From NCBI RefSeq assembly GCF_011038885.2, contig NZ_CP064952.1:2281962-2345961 (forward strand): a DNA stretch of 64,000 nt. The letters run 5' to 3'. The notes beneath the pieces were generated by a model. The model made no database searches and was not told where the DNA came from. It worked only from the letters and a program-made list of their open reading frames with translations. Origin of the DNA: Schaalia sp. ZJ405 (GTDB lineage Bacteria; Actinomycetota; Actinomycetes; Actinomycetales; Actinomycetaceae). Shown here piece by piece: positions 1-8,683 of the stretch (position 1 is the stretch's first letter; each line of letters begins with the position of its first letter). Position numbers and translations under genes: made by a program.

Positions 1-846
1 GTCACCTGGTATAACGACGCACTGTTCAAAGAGTTTGGATACGAGGTTCCGAAAACTTGGGAAGAATGGGGTGAACTGGGAGAAAAGGTCGCGGCCGAGC
101 ATCCCGGATATATCATCGGAACAATTGGGGATAACTGGGCGACCGACATCTACCTGTGGGCCAGCCAATGCCCAGCTAATGCCAACGAGGGTGATCGTCA
201 GGTTCGCATCGACTTGACAGACCCAAAGTGCACAAGAGTTCAGGAACTCATCGATCCCCTGATTGCCAATGGATCCGTTTCAACCGACACGGTCTTCTCC
301 TCGTCCTTCGCAAACACCTACAAAGACAAGATGCTCATGCTCATCGGTCCAAACTGGTACGGTGGTGCCCTCCTGGAGAAGGGAGCAGCGCTGGAGCAGA
401 CTCCGGGTACCTGGGGAGTAGCTCCGGCACTGACCTGGAAAGATGGTACTGAAACCACCGGAAATGTCGGTGGAGGCCTGTGGATTGTCTCCCGACATTC
501 TCAGGTTCAAGACAAGGCAGTCGATTTCGTGTCGTGGGTGACAACTTCTGAGAAGACGCAGGGGACAGCTCCTGGATATCCGGCAAATACTGAGGCAGCA
601 AAGGCCTGGCTGAAGAATTTACGCGATCGGAAGTTCTACGTCAACGACCCATCGGAGGCTTTCGAGAATGCCGCCGCTAAGGTGTGGGACGGATGGGCGT
701 ACACCTCGTATTCCTGGTACACGCCGTGGGCGGATAAAGTGGTGACGCGACTGCTTGAAGGCTCAAGCCTCAAAGACACTCTGCCAGCATTCCAAGAAGA
801 AATGCGCAATAAGGCGGAGGCCACGGGCTACAAGGTAGTTGAGTAA
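1..846 (+). CDS. Sugar ABC transporter substrate-binding protein (partial, 5' end outside window)
   Basis: The frame is open from base 1, so the N-terminus, signal peptide and lipobox lie outside the window. The visible 281 residues resemble the C-terminal two thirds of a family 1 solute-binding protein: the segment VTWYNDALFKEFGYEVPKTW is typical of CUT1 sugar-binding proteins, where it follows the hinge of lobe 1. It ends 3 bp before a MalF-type permease. By family knowledge it is an extracellular lipoprotein that delivers a sugar or oligosaccharide to the two permeases that follow. The downstream aldolase, kinase and ribose pyranase suggest a pentose-containing substrate, but this is inference. 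Confidence 0.85.
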   Translation, partial: VTWYNDALFKEFGYEVPKTWEEWGELGEKVAAEHPGYIIGTIGDNWATDIYLWASQCPANANEGDRQVRIDLTDPKCTRVQELIDPLIANGSVSTDTVFSSSFANTYKDKMLMLIGPNWYGGALLEKGAALEQTPGTWGVAPALTWKDGTETTGNVGGGLWIVSRHSQVQDKAVDFVSWVTTSEKTQGTAPGYPANTEAAKAWLKNLRDRKFYVNDPSEAFENAAAKVWDGWAYTSYSWYTPWADKVVTRLLEGSSLKDTLPAFQEEMRNKAEATGYKVVE

Positions 847-849
847 ACG

Positions 850-1755
850 ATGCCTACCCCCTTTGCTTCTCAAAGCCACCGGCATGTGAAGAAAGAAAAA
901 GGAATGGGGGTTGTGCCGTATCTCTTCGTGGCACCGTATGTGATCCTCTTGGTCATTTACGGAATCGTCCCGGTAGTCTACGCATTCCTCCTGTCCCTTT
1001 CGCATCCGGATGGTTCATTCGCTTTCCTGGACAACTTCATTCAGGTGGTCAACGACTACAGGTTCCTCACATCCATGAAGAACGTTGGAATCTATGTTGT
1101 CATCTGGCTGTCATCACTCCTGATCCTTGTCGTCCTCCTGGCCCTCCTGACGCATCAGGCTTTCCAGCATTTCTCGAAGATTGCGAGGTTTGTTTACTAC
1201 ATTCCCGGAGCATTGGCGGGAGCCGCTTCAACTCTTGTGTGGATGTTCATGCTCGACCCGTCGGTTTCTCCCGTGAGTTCGTTCCTGAATTCCATAGGGA
1301 TCGAGTCCTTCGCTCAATCCGTTGGGCCTGACAAGTTGCCTTGGATCTTTGCGGTCATCGCTTTCTGGAGCGGAGCGGGTGGATGGATCATCATCATGTA
1401 TGGCGCACTCAACGGAATCCCTCACGAGGTTATTGAAGCAGCTCGAGTTGATGGGGCAGGAATGTTCACCACCGCAACACGAATCCAAGTTCCAATGATC
1501 TTGAAGTGGATCGCGTACATGCTCATCATGTCATTTGCCACAGGTACCCAGCTCTTCGTCGAACCTCAGCTGCTTGCGTCGGCGACATTCGGTGGAGTTT
1601 CCGAATCGTGGTCACCAAACCAGCTTTCACTGGTCTACGCGTTCCACTATGCCGACTTTAATTCGGCGGCAGCACTCAACATGATCCTCCTGATCATTTC
1701 GTTGATCGTCGCGATCATTGTCATTCGCAAGATCAAGCTCTTCGAAGTGGAGTAA
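850..1755 (+). CDS. CUT1 sugar ABC transporter permease, MalF/UgpA type
   Basis: This 301-residue integral membrane protein has about six hydrophobic segments, beginning near residue 20 after a basic N-terminus. The cytoplasmic EAA loop that docks the ATPase is visible as EVIEAARVDGAGMFTTATRI followed by QVPMI, at about residues 195-220. The start ATG lies 3 bp after the stop of the binding protein, so the two are translationally linked. It forms the translocation channel with the next permease. No ATPase is encoded here, as is usual for CUT1 systems that share one MsiK-type ATPase. Confidence 0.9.
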   Translation: MPTPFASQSHRHVKKEKGMGVVPYLFVAPYVILLVIYGIVPVVYAFLLSLSHPDGSFAFLDNFIQVVNDYRFLTSMKNVGIYVVIWLSSLLILVVLLALLTHQAFQHFSKIARFVYYIPGALAGAASTLVWMFMLDPSVSPVSSFLNSIGIESFAQSVGPDKLPWIFAVIAFWSGAGGWIIIMYGALNGIPHEVIEAARVDGAGMFTTATRIQVPMILKWIAYMLIMSFATGTQLFVEPQLLASATFGGVSESWSPNQLSLVYAFHYADFNSAAALNMILLIISLIVAIIVIRKIKLFEVE

Positions 1756-1759
1756 CGGT

Positions 1760-2674
1760 ATGTCAACTCGTCGTACAGCAGAATGGCATCCGTCGAATGA
1801 TCACATTCCACGATGTGTTGGAAGTGCATTCTGGTGGATGATCGTCCTCGGCTTCATGCTGTTCTTCATTACGCCAGTTCTTTGGTTGTTCCAGGCGCCG
1901 CTTAAATCTGACCAACAATTGGTGCATGAGTTTTGGTTGAACCCCGGTTCCTGGAATGCGCTGGTCACCTCTTGGTCAAATCTCATGGCCTACCAGGACG
2001 GCATTATCTGGCGATGGATTGGAAACTCGATTCTCTACGCGGGAATCGCCATGATATTCGCGGTCATCACCTGTCTCTTTGCTGGATATGCGCTGGCAGT
2101 CATGAAGTTCCGTGGGCGCAAACTCATCCTGATGATCACGATGATTGTCATGATGATGCCCAATGCAGTCCTTGTTCTCCCGCTGTATCTCGAGGCAAAG
2201 ATGCTCGGAACCGCCGGAACCCCGCTCTCGGTGATTTTGCCTCTGGCAATGTATCCGTTTGGCGTGAACCTCGTGTTCATCTACTACTCGACCAATCTTC
2301 CCCGATCAATTCTTGATTCGGCACGGATCGATGGATGCACTGAGTGGCAGGTCTTCCGGAAGATCGCATTACCGTTAGGAAAACCATCGATCGCCTTGGT
2401 TTCATTCTTTTCGTTCACTACATCCTGGAACAACTACTTCCTCCCGTTTGTCATGTTGCCATCGACAAAGTCCTACCCGGTGACGGTTGGGCTGAACAAC
2501 TTGCTGACCTCCACGCCGGCGTTCAACCCAACGGTCGGAGCTTCCGGTCTGTCGATCTTCAGACCTGAACTCGCGTTGGCCACGGTACTTGCGGTCGTAC
2601 CCGTTCTCGTTCTCTTCCTTTTTAACCAGAGAGCGCTCGTCGCGGGAATGATGGCCGGGGCAAACAAGGAATAG
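1760..2674 (+). CDS. CUT1 sugar ABC transporter permease, MalG/UgpE type
   Basis: This is the second permease of the importer, 304 residues. The start at 1760 is preferred over an upstream in-frame start at 1718 because 1718 lies inside the preceding gene, while 1760 lies 4 bp after its stop with GGAG-like bases upstream. The EAA loop reads SILDSARIDGCTEWQVFRKI followed by ALPLG. The N-terminal segment and the hydrophobic C-terminus ending in LFNQRALVAGMMAGANKE are typical of the MalG branch. It pairs with the permease at 850-1755. Confidence 0.9.
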   Translation: MSTRRTAEWHPSNDHIPRCVGSAFWWMIVLGFMLFFITPVLWLFQAPLKSDQQLVHEFWLNPGSWNALVTSWSNLMAYQDGIIWRWIGNSILYAGIAMIFAVITCLFAGYALAVMKFRGRKLILMITMIVMMMPNAVLVLPLYLEAKMLGTAGTPLSVILPLAMYPFGVNLVFIYYSTNLPRSILDSARIDGCTEWQVFRKIALPLGKPSIALVSFFSFTTSWNNYFLPFVMLPSTKSYPVTVGLNNLLTSTPAFNPTVGASGLSIFRPELALATVLAVVPVLVLFLFNQRALVAGMMAGANKE

Positions 2675-2726
2675 CCCGCAATATCCTCGTTGATCCCAAC
2701 GATTTTCATCAGAGAAAGGCACATTC

Positions 2727-3428
2727 ATGATCAACTTTAACGATGCCAAAGAAGTCGCATCGGCAATCCAATACACCAATGTCAACCCGAACCTCACTCG
2801 TGATCAAGTGCTTGCGCACCTCAAAACGTGTGTAGATTACGGATTCAATGCCGCGATGATCGGTCCATGCTGGGTTCCGCTGGCAAAGTCCGTGCTGGCA
2901 GGTACCGAGGTTCGGGTTGCATCGACATTGAACTTTCCTATGGCGAACGACACCCTCGAAATGAAACTAGCAGCGCTGAAAGAACTTGCGAAGGCCGGCG
3001 CCGACGAATTTGATTTCCCACCGAATCCTGGCTATCTGCTCGGTGGAGATGTTGAACTGTACCGTGAAGAACTTAACCTCATCGTCAAGGCAGCTCACGA
3101 TGAAGGGATGGTAATTAAAGCCATGCTGGAGTTCGGTTTCATCACGGATAACAAACTTAAGGCAATCTCCGCGCAGATTGCCTATGAATCTGGAATTGAT
3201 TGGGTCAAACAGTCGTCGGGCTGGGGAGTTGGCGGATGCGTTGCGACAGAGGAGGATGTGCGGATTCTTGCCGAGAACATTCAGGCACCTTGCCGAGTCA
3301 AGGTATCGGGCAAGGTTAACACGCGCGAGAAGATGGAAGCCCTGTTCAAGGCAGGAGCTGAGTTGGTCGGAACATCCTCTGGTCCAGCAATTGTTGATGG
3401 CCTTGTCGGCGACATTGAGGGTTACTGA
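2727..3428 (+). CDS. DeoC-like class I aldolase
   Basis: This 233-residue TIM-barrel protein is similar to 2-deoxyribose-5-phosphate aldolase, which splits deoxyribose 5-phosphate to glyceraldehyde 3-phosphate and acetaldehyde. The catalytic set is visible: Asp96 in EFDF, the Schiff-base Lys161 in DWVKQSSG and the second Lys192 in VKVSGK. The Asp-Lys spacing of 65 is the same as in the E. coli enzyme. The motifs depart from the canonical forms (KQSSGWGVGG instead of KTSTGFGTGG, EFDFPPN instead of EIDMVIN), so the substrate may differ from deoxyribose 5-phosphate. It has a good AGAAAGG site upstream and is followed 7 bp later by a ribokinase-like gene. Confidence 0.82.
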   Translation: MINFNDAKEVASAIQYTNVNPNLTRDQVLAHLKTCVDYGFNAAMIGPCWVPLAKSVLAGTEVRVASTLNFPMANDTLEMKLAALKELAKAGADEFDFPPNPGYLLGGDVELYREELNLIVKAAHDEGMVIKAMLEFGFITDNKLKAISAQIAYESGIDWVKQSSGWGVGGCVATEEDVRILAENIQAPCRVKVSGKVNTREKMEALFKAGAELVGTSSGPAIVDGLVGDIEGY

Positions 3429-3435
3429 GGTCATC

Positions 3436-4365
3436 ATGGATTCCACAGCACATGTCGTTGTCATCGGGTCGTACGCCAAAGCACTCGTCATGACCGCCGA
3501 CAGAATTCCACTTGCCGGTGAGACCCTTGTTGGTCGTGACTACCGCCAGACATACGGTGGTAAAGGATCAGACATGGCAATCCAGGCTGCGAGGCTGGGC
3601 GCCGAAGTGGACTTCCTCGGAGTCGTCGGCGCAGACCTTTTTGGAGATGAGTTCCGGGAGCTACTCACCGCCGAGGGTATTTCGAGCGATAGAACACGAG
3701 TGAGCGAAACACGCCCGACGGGTGTGGGATTCATCATCAAGGATACAGACGCACGAAACGTCATCGTCGTAGATATGGGAGCGAACGAGGAGTTTTCTCC
3801 CGACGATATTGATCAGCGACTTCCTCGGGGAAGGCAGAACTCGGTTGCTCTGGCACAACTTGAAGTTCCTCTCGATACTGCGCTCTATGGACTGAGGGCA
3901 GCGAAGGATCGTGGCATGCGTACGATCCTTAACCCGGCTCCTGCGGTTTCTCTCAGAGGGAGGACCTTGGAATACGTTGACATCCTGACTCCGAACGAAA
4001 GTGAAGCTCGCGTGCTGCTGGGACTAGAACCCGATGATGATATCTCGAACGAAGAGGTTGCACGTCGGCTCTTCGATATCGGCGTGAAAAATGTCGTCAT
4101 CACACTCGGCAGCAAAGGGTCGTTGATCGCAACGCCCGATAAAACACTGATGGTTCGTCCCATTCCTGTCGATGTTGTTGATTCCAACGGTGCGGGCGAC
4201 TCATTCAATGCAGCACTTGCCGTCGGGTTGTCCGAGGAGATGAATCTGGAGCAGGCGTCGGAGTTTGCATCTGCCGTGTCGGGTTTGTGCTGCATGGACT
4301 GGGAGACTGTGCCGTCGTACAAGTATCGGGATGAGGTTTACCGCTACCTCGAATTAGTGGAATAA
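3436..4365 (+). CDS. PfkB-family sugar kinase, ribokinase-like
   Basis: A 309-residue kinase that would phosphorylate a sugar at its terminal hydroxyl with ATP. Ribokinase hallmarks are present: the substrate-binding GGKG at residues 41-44 in YGGKGSDMAIQAARLGA, NPAPA at 166-170, TPNESEA at 186-192, and the catalytic anion-hole motif DSNGAGDSF with the base Asp255. The start at 3436 (GAGG seven bases upstream) is chosen because an open frame extending back to 3178 lies inside the aldolase gene. The position between a DeoC-like aldolase and RbsD suggests it makes the aldolase substrate, for example from ribose or a deoxypentose. Confidence 0.88.
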   Translation: MDSTAHVVVIGSYAKALVMTADRIPLAGETLVGRDYRQTYGGKGSDMAIQAARLGAEVDFLGVVGADLFGDEFRELLTAEGISSDRTRVSETRPTGVGFIIKDTDARNVIVVDMGANEEFSPDDIDQRLPRGRQNSVALAQLEVPLDTALYGLRAAKDRGMRTILNPAPAVSLRGRTLEYVDILTPNESEARVLLGLEPDDDISNEEVARRLFDIGVKNVVITLGSKGSLIATPDKTLMVRPIPVDVVDSNGAGDSFNAALAVGLSEEMNLEQASEFASAVSGLCCMDWETVPSYKYRDEVYRYLELVE

Positions 4366-4394
4366 GGGACTACAGCTGAAGAGAAGGGAAAATG

Positions 4395-4895
4395 ATGAAA
4401 CCCAAGACAATTCTTCACCCAGAGCTGGCGCAAGCTCTGGCGGAGTTGGGCCACACCGACGTGGTTCTCGTGACGGATGCGGGCTTCCCAATTCCGCGAG
4501 ATGCTCGCCGGATCGATCTGGCGCTATACCAAGATGTACCGACTGTGTACCAGATCCTCCGGGTGCTTCGGCAACATATGTTTGCCGAAGAAGTTCATTT
4601 CGCTCCGGAAGTGAAGACGCATAATCCCGATCTTTATTCCGAGATTCAGGATATCTATAAGGGGTCCGGTGCAAAGTTCATTCCGGCGATTCACGAGGAA
4701 CTCATCGAGGAGTGGGCACCAAAGGCCAAGGTTGTCGTTAGATCTGGTTCTTTCGAGCCCTGGGCAAACTTCGCAATCATTGCGTCGACGGACCCGTTTG
4801 CGTGGTTCACGTCGGAGACGGTAACGACGTTGCCGGCCTATATTGAACGCCGCGAAGCAATGAGCAAGGGAGTTGTTCCCGACTTCGACATGTGA
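4395..4895 (+). CDS. rbsD: D-ribose pyranase, RbsD/FucU family
   Basis: Members of this family interconvert beta-pyranose and beta-furanose forms so that the kinase receives the correct anomer. The N-terminal motif ILHPELAQALAELGHTD and the following VTDAGFPIP are diagnostic. Two ATG codons are adjacent (4392 and 4395); the second is used here because it puts the conserved histidine at position 20 and the aspartate at 28, as in known RbsD proteins. At 166 residues it is longer than the usual 130-140. It is the last gene of the operon; a strong hairpin follows. Confidence 0.85.
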   Translation: MKPKTILHPELAQALAELGHTDVVLVTDAGFPIPRDARRIDLALYQDVPTVYQILRVLRQHMFAEEVHFAPEVKTHNPDLYSEIQDIYKGSGAKFIPAIHEELIEEWAPKAKVVVRSGSFEPWANFAIIASTDPFAWFTSETVTTLPAYIERREAMSKGVVPDFDM

Positions 4896-4923
4896 TCTGA
4901 CGACCTGATTCATGGGGAAACCG

Positions 4924-4962
4924 GACCGGGGGTTCGATTTTGTTTCAATCGCACCCCCGGTC
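4924..4962. terminator. Bidirectional hairpin terminator
   Basis: A 16-bp stem (GACCGGGGGTTCGATT pairing with AATCGCACCCCCGGTC, one mismatch) surrounds a 7-nt loop, with T-rich and A-rich bases at the loop-proximal end. It lies between the convergent rbsD-like gene and the SorC regulator and probably ends transcription from both sides. Confidence 0.75.
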
Positions 4963-4975
4963 GTGTGTTGGGCAG

Positions 4976-5965
4976 CTACGACTCACTCAGGAGTGAGACC
5001 GCCGTATCCGAATCGGTGATGAGGACATTGATCCATCTACCTCTGAGGACTGCACGTATCGCGGAGCGTTTCCGAAGGCCTCCGCATACGCCGACGCGCG
5101 TGGGGATCGCGAGGAAATCGTCGGGCTCAATCCCGACGATTCGGTGATTGAATTCGTGGTCAACGAGAATTCCATCTTTATCGAAGAAACGGAGACAGAT
5201 GTCTCCAACAGCTCCGGCGTCAAGGAGGGATTGTCGGTCATCGTTCGACAACGCATAACCGGAGGCTTGGAAGAAGGGTGATGCTTCCGGTGTGCCTACT
5301 CCTACGAAAACCGCAGACATATTTTTCCAGCAGCGGATGACATCGGTAAAGGCTCGATCGGCAAGTAGTTGGTGAACAGCGCTTTCCGATTCCATTGTCA
5401 CGGGTGCCGGAAGGAAGACAGGGGTTGCGTGGAGCTTCTGGGCAAAACGATCCATTGTTCGATTTGCAAGGATCTGCACTGTGGATTCGCCGGAACCTCC
5501 AATGACCTGGACAACCTTGTCCGCTTTCACGGTTGAAGACTGCTCAAGCGCATCCACCGAGGCTAACAAGGACGCCGACCAGGACGAGAAACCGAGAATA
5601 TCGACATCGTTGACCGTCGTTTCAACGTATGCGGCGGCTGCGGCTCCGAGCGCTCGGATCAGGCCGTCCTCTGTGGGCTGCGAGGTAATAACTACGGCAC
5701 GCTCGATCCCGAACTTCTTTTCGAGTTCACTTTCGAGATCTGAGTGGACATCTGGCGGGATGACGACGACGGTGCGAACCAAGCCAACCCGGGTTGCTCT
5801 GCGCAGGATTCGAGAAACACGACTCTGGGAAATTCCGAGGACAGTGGCGATCTCTGACTGTTTGAGGTGTTGTTCGTGGTAGAGCTTCGAAACTCGGGTC
5901 ATGAGACGGAGCTTTTCGAGAGGAATAGCCGACCATGCTGAGTGAGATTCCGATGCAACATTCAC
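4976..5965 (-). CDS. SorC/DeoR-type sugar-responsive transcriptional regulator
   Basis: A 329-residue regulator with an N-terminal helix-turn-helix at about residues 28-60 (HLKQSEIATVLGISQSRVSR) and a C-terminal SorC sugar-phosphate-binding domain of about 260 residues (GFSSWSASLLASVDAL, VGVGTPEASPFF, and a tail ending in NVLITDSDTAVSLL). The HTH differs from DeoR by lacking the TIRRDL signature. It converges on the aldolase/kinase/pyranase operon and is the best candidate for its regulator. Its C-terminal domain is clearly homologous to the broken gene at 8221-8613. Confidence 0.85.
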   Translation of the reverse strand: MNVASESHSAWSAIPLEKLRLMTRVSKLYHEQHLKQSEIATVLGISQSRVSRILRRATRVGLVRTVVVIPPDVHSDLESELEKKFGIERAVVITSQPTEDGLIRALGAAAAAYVETTVNDVDILGFSSWSASLLASVDALEQSSTVKADKVVQVIGGSGESTVQILANRTMDRFAQKLHATPVFLPAPVTMESESAVHQLLADRAFTDVIRCWKNMSAVFVGVGTPEASPFFQASGYALSNDDRQSLLDAGAVGDICLRFFDKDGILVDHEFNHRIVGIEPDDFLAIPTRVGVCGGLRKRSAIRAVLRGRWINVLITDSDTAVSLLSES

Positions 5966-6194
5966 AAGACATCCATGCTTTCGTTGAAAAAACTTACCCG
6001 GGTGTTCATTTTCTTAACTCTAGACTGAGGTACCAGTAGTTTTCCCGCAAATTGTCAAGGGTTTCACCATGATGCCGCACGCATTTACTCGTGAGAGCGA
6101 GGTAGTCGCAAGATGATGCCTCCTCATGATAAACGAGGACGAGGCGGAGTTCCGAACGGGGCTTACGTCTGGCGGGAAGAAGTAGAGTCGGATC
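5966..6194. other. Intergenic region between SorC regulator and gajA-like gene
   Basis: This stretch carries the promoter of the SorC gene on the left and the leader of the gajA-like gene on the right. No gene is evident. It contains one exact copy of the dispersed 11-mer ACGAGGACGAG at 6133-6143, close to the left border of the accessory patch. Confidence 0.5.
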
Positions 6195-7823
6195 GTGACT
6201 GCCAGTCATTCGGCATTGTTTACCGATGAGAATGAGTTTGCCCATAGGCGGGTACCCAAGCCCAATGATGGCATCTTTTGTGTGATCTTCGGCGCAAACG
6301 ACGTTGGCAAGTCGTCGATCCTCCGAATGCTTAACTTTCTTTTGGGATCGAGCACTGCTGGGTTGTACCAGACATTGACCCCTGGGGACCTAAGGGATTC
6401 CAGTCAGCCGCTCGTGGTTGATGCCGAGTGGACGGACTTCACGGACGAGAGCAGGCGGGTTTTCCCTGATGAGATCACCATCGCCGATGATCAGGTTAGC
6501 GAACACCTTTGGGTCCAAATGGTGGTGGAAGCGGACGAGGACGACGAGGCCGTAACGGTACGTCGGTGGTTCCCGGATAGTGGCCACCAGCGAGCGCTCA
6601 GCCGAGAACAACTTGAGGCCTTCGGATGGCGCTTTCTGAAGGCGACGAGGGGCGTGTCGATGATCGACGGTGGGCATAGCCCGGTCCGGACGCTGTTGGC
6701 TTCCGCTGACCTCGGTACCGACGAGGATAAGCTGAGAACCATCCTGGAGCAGTTCAACGAGGAGTTGGCTGGTAACGAGTCGGTCGGGGAGCTCCTTAAC
6801 AGAGTGGCTGCCCATCTCAGCCGTGCGATGCCGCGCGCGGTCACGAAGCGCGACTTTGCTGTCCGCAGTGTTACTGACCCCTCCACAGACGTGCTCCAAG
6901 ACGTGACGATCTTCCTTAACCGGGGTGACGACCAGGTCTCGTTGATGGAGCAGTCGGACGGCGTTCGTCAACTCATGTCGATGATGCTCTTCGACCTGGC
7001 TGAGGGGACCGCGAACGTCCTCGCGATCGACGAGCCAGAGATCCACCTCCATCCCACCAGCCAGCGGACTGTGGCTGATCTCCTAAGCGGTGCTGGGAAC
7101 CAGAAGATCATCGTCACACACTCGCCATACATCCTCCACCGGTTCGAACCCTCGGAGGTCATCGCTGTCGACCGACACGGGAAATGCCGACAGATCGGCG
7201 ACAAGAAGCTGACAAATGTTGAGAAAGTGAGGGCCCACTGGTGGTCGCCGCGCTTACTCGAAGCGCTCACAGCAAGGTTTGTCGTCCTCGTGGAGGGCGA
7301 TGCCGACCGAGTGATTGTCGAGGCAGTTGCCAGGGAACTTGCTATTGACCTTGACCGGCTTGGTGCAGCAGTCGTCGAGCTGGACGGAGCCGACAAGTTC
7401 GCGAACGTCTTTCCCATCCTTGGCCCCGACGGATTCGGACCGACTCTGCTCGGTCTTGTAGACAAGGAGGAGAGTGACAAGTGGGTCAACGCGTTCGAGA
7501 GAAAGCCGAAGGAGGTCATCAACAAGCACGTCTTCATCTCTGACGCTGATCTCGAGGACGAATACACCCGTGCTCTCGGTGGACAGGTCGCCGCGCAGGC
7601 GCTCATTGACGGCGGGTTCTGCAGAGAAACGGGGATTCTTCAGGCGTCCGGAGCCGCTGCGATCGAGGACATTTCCGTTGAGGCGGTCGCGAAGTTCTGC
7701 CGTAACAAAGGGAAAGTTGCAGCAGCGACCTGCATCTCAGAAGCATTGGACGCCAGCAGTGCTGAGAGAATTGGCAGCGTGGCTAGGCTCATCCGCAGGC
7801 TCGACGAGTTGAGTCGGCAGTGA
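6195..7823 (+). CDS. OLD-family ATP-dependent endonuclease, GajA-like
   Basis: A 542-residue protein with an ABC/SMC-type ATPase domain and a C-terminal TOPRIM nuclease domain. Walker A is GANDVGKSS near residue 34, the Walker B region is VLAIDEPEIHLHP near 275, followed by IIVTHSPYIL. TOPRIM features are VVLVEGDADRVIVE near 363, LVDKEE near 420 and VFISDADLED near 448. This architecture and length match GajA of the Gabija anti-phage system, where it nicks DNA when nucleotides are depleted. The GTG start at 6195 follows an in-frame stop at 6183. The N-terminus before Walker A lacks the usual F-R-S-F-type strand and may have diverged. The next gene starts inside its stop codon. Confidence 0.82.
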   Translation: MTASHSALFTDENEFAHRRVPKPNDGIFCVIFGANDVGKSSILRMLNFLLGSSTAGLYQTLTPGDLRDSSQPLVVDAEWTDFTDESRRVFPDEITIADDQVSEHLWVQMVVEADEDDEAVTVRRWFPDSGHQRALSREQLEAFGWRFLKATRGVSMIDGGHSPVRTLLASADLGTDEDKLRTILEQFNEELAGNESVGELLNRVAAHLSRAMPRAVTKRDFAVRSVTDPSTDVLQDVTIFLNRGDDQVSLMEQSDGVRQLMSMMLFDLAEGTANVLAIDEPEIHLHPTSQRTVADLLSGAGNQKIIVTHSPYILHRFEPSEVIAVDRHGKCRQIGDKKLTNVEKVRAHWWSPRLLEALTARFVVLVEGDADRVIVEAVARELAIDLDRLGAAVVELDGADKFANVFPILGPDGFGPTLLGLVDKEESDKWVNAFERKPKEVINKHVFISDADLEDEYTRALGGQVAAQALIDGGFCRETGILQASGAAAIEDISVEAVAKFCRNKGKVAAATCISEALDASSAERIGSVARLIRRLDELSRQ

Positions 7824-8221
7824 GTGTGTTTGAGCTCAGCGGGGAGCAGTATGCTGCAGCAACCTCGGAGAAGGACCACCTGCTGATCCTCGCACCGCCG
7901 GGCTGCGGGAAGACCGAGGTGCTGGCGCACAGGGCTGCCCACCAGATTGGCTCGCTGAAGCCGCACCAGAGAGTGCTTGCCCTCACCTTCACCAAGCGCG
8001 CTCGCGCGAATCTTGAAGAACGATTGCGCTCGGTGCTGGGACAGACGCGAGCGCACCGACAGATCGTCGTGCGCAACTTCCACGGCTTCGCCGCCCAGGT
8101 CGTCCTCGCACATGGTAGGACCATCGGTCTGCGTATGGAGGATCTGGGGATGCCTGAGACCAACACCATGCGACGCGCGATGCAAGCTGCTGGCGGCGGC
8201 AACGCGATATTCGCCGCGTGA
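7820..8221 (+). pseudogene. Truncated UvrD/Rep-type helicase, GajB-like N-terminal fragment
   Basis: The GTG start overlaps the stop of the gajA-like gene by four bases, the usual Gabija gene coupling. Only 133 residues remain: the Q-motif region (ELSGEQYAAAT), Walker A (LILAPPGCGKTEV) and motif Ia (VLALTFTKRARANLEERL). A full GajB is about 500 residues and needs motifs II-VI, all missing here. The reading frame ends abruptly at a TGA that falls exactly where sequence homologous to a SorC regulator begins in another frame. This is best read as a deletion or recombination junction near 8218, leaving a non-functional helicase. Confidence 0.85.
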
Positions 8222-8613
8222 TGAACATGTTTTCAACGATCGATCTCGCAATCCTCTCAGTCGGGTCATGGGAACCAGCCGAGTCCCAACTCCGTTCGGT
8301 TTTCCCCGAAGAAATCAGCAACGAACTCTCACGTCTTGGCACGCGAGCCGAAGTTGCTGGACTCTTCATTAATGATGAAGGTGAACTTGTTGGCGAAGAC
8401 ATCTCAAGTCAGTGCATCACGATCTCCGAAAACGATCTTCTCAGCGTCCCGAGGGTTGTGGCGGTAGCCGGCTCCCGCAAGAAGGTTCGCGCCATTCACG
8501 CGCTTTCCCGATCCGGACTGATCACCGACCTCGTTACTGACGCAGATACAGCGCGGGAGTTATTGAAACTGCCCGCAATCAAGAAACACCAACACACTCG
8601 TAGGACCAATTGA
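8221..8613 (+). pseudogene. SorC-family regulator, C-terminal remnant
   Basis: The 130-residue product lacks any DNA-binding domain. It aligns by eye with the last third of the SorC regulator at 4976-5965: DLAILSVGSWEP against AVFVGVGTPEAS, then AEVAGLFINDEGELV against GDICLRFFDKDGILV, VPRVVAVAGSRKKVRAI against IPTRVGVCGGLRKRSAI, and LITDLVTDADTARELL against WINVLITDSDTAVSLL. The first ATG follows the truncated helicase directly. It was probably the regulator of the MFS sugar porter that follows 70-100 bp downstream, before its 5' two thirds were replaced by the accessory patch. It may still be translated, but cannot bind DNA as known SorC proteins do. Confidence 0.8.
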
Positions 8614-8683
8614 GCGGACACGCACAAGCACCGAGCGTTCCTTAAATACGCAACTTTTCTTCTCTTGCGATTACCTGACATGT

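Noticed and set aside
6195..8221. A functional Gabija system
   Set aside because: The helicase partner lacks motifs II-VI, so the locus cannot be called an active two-gene system.
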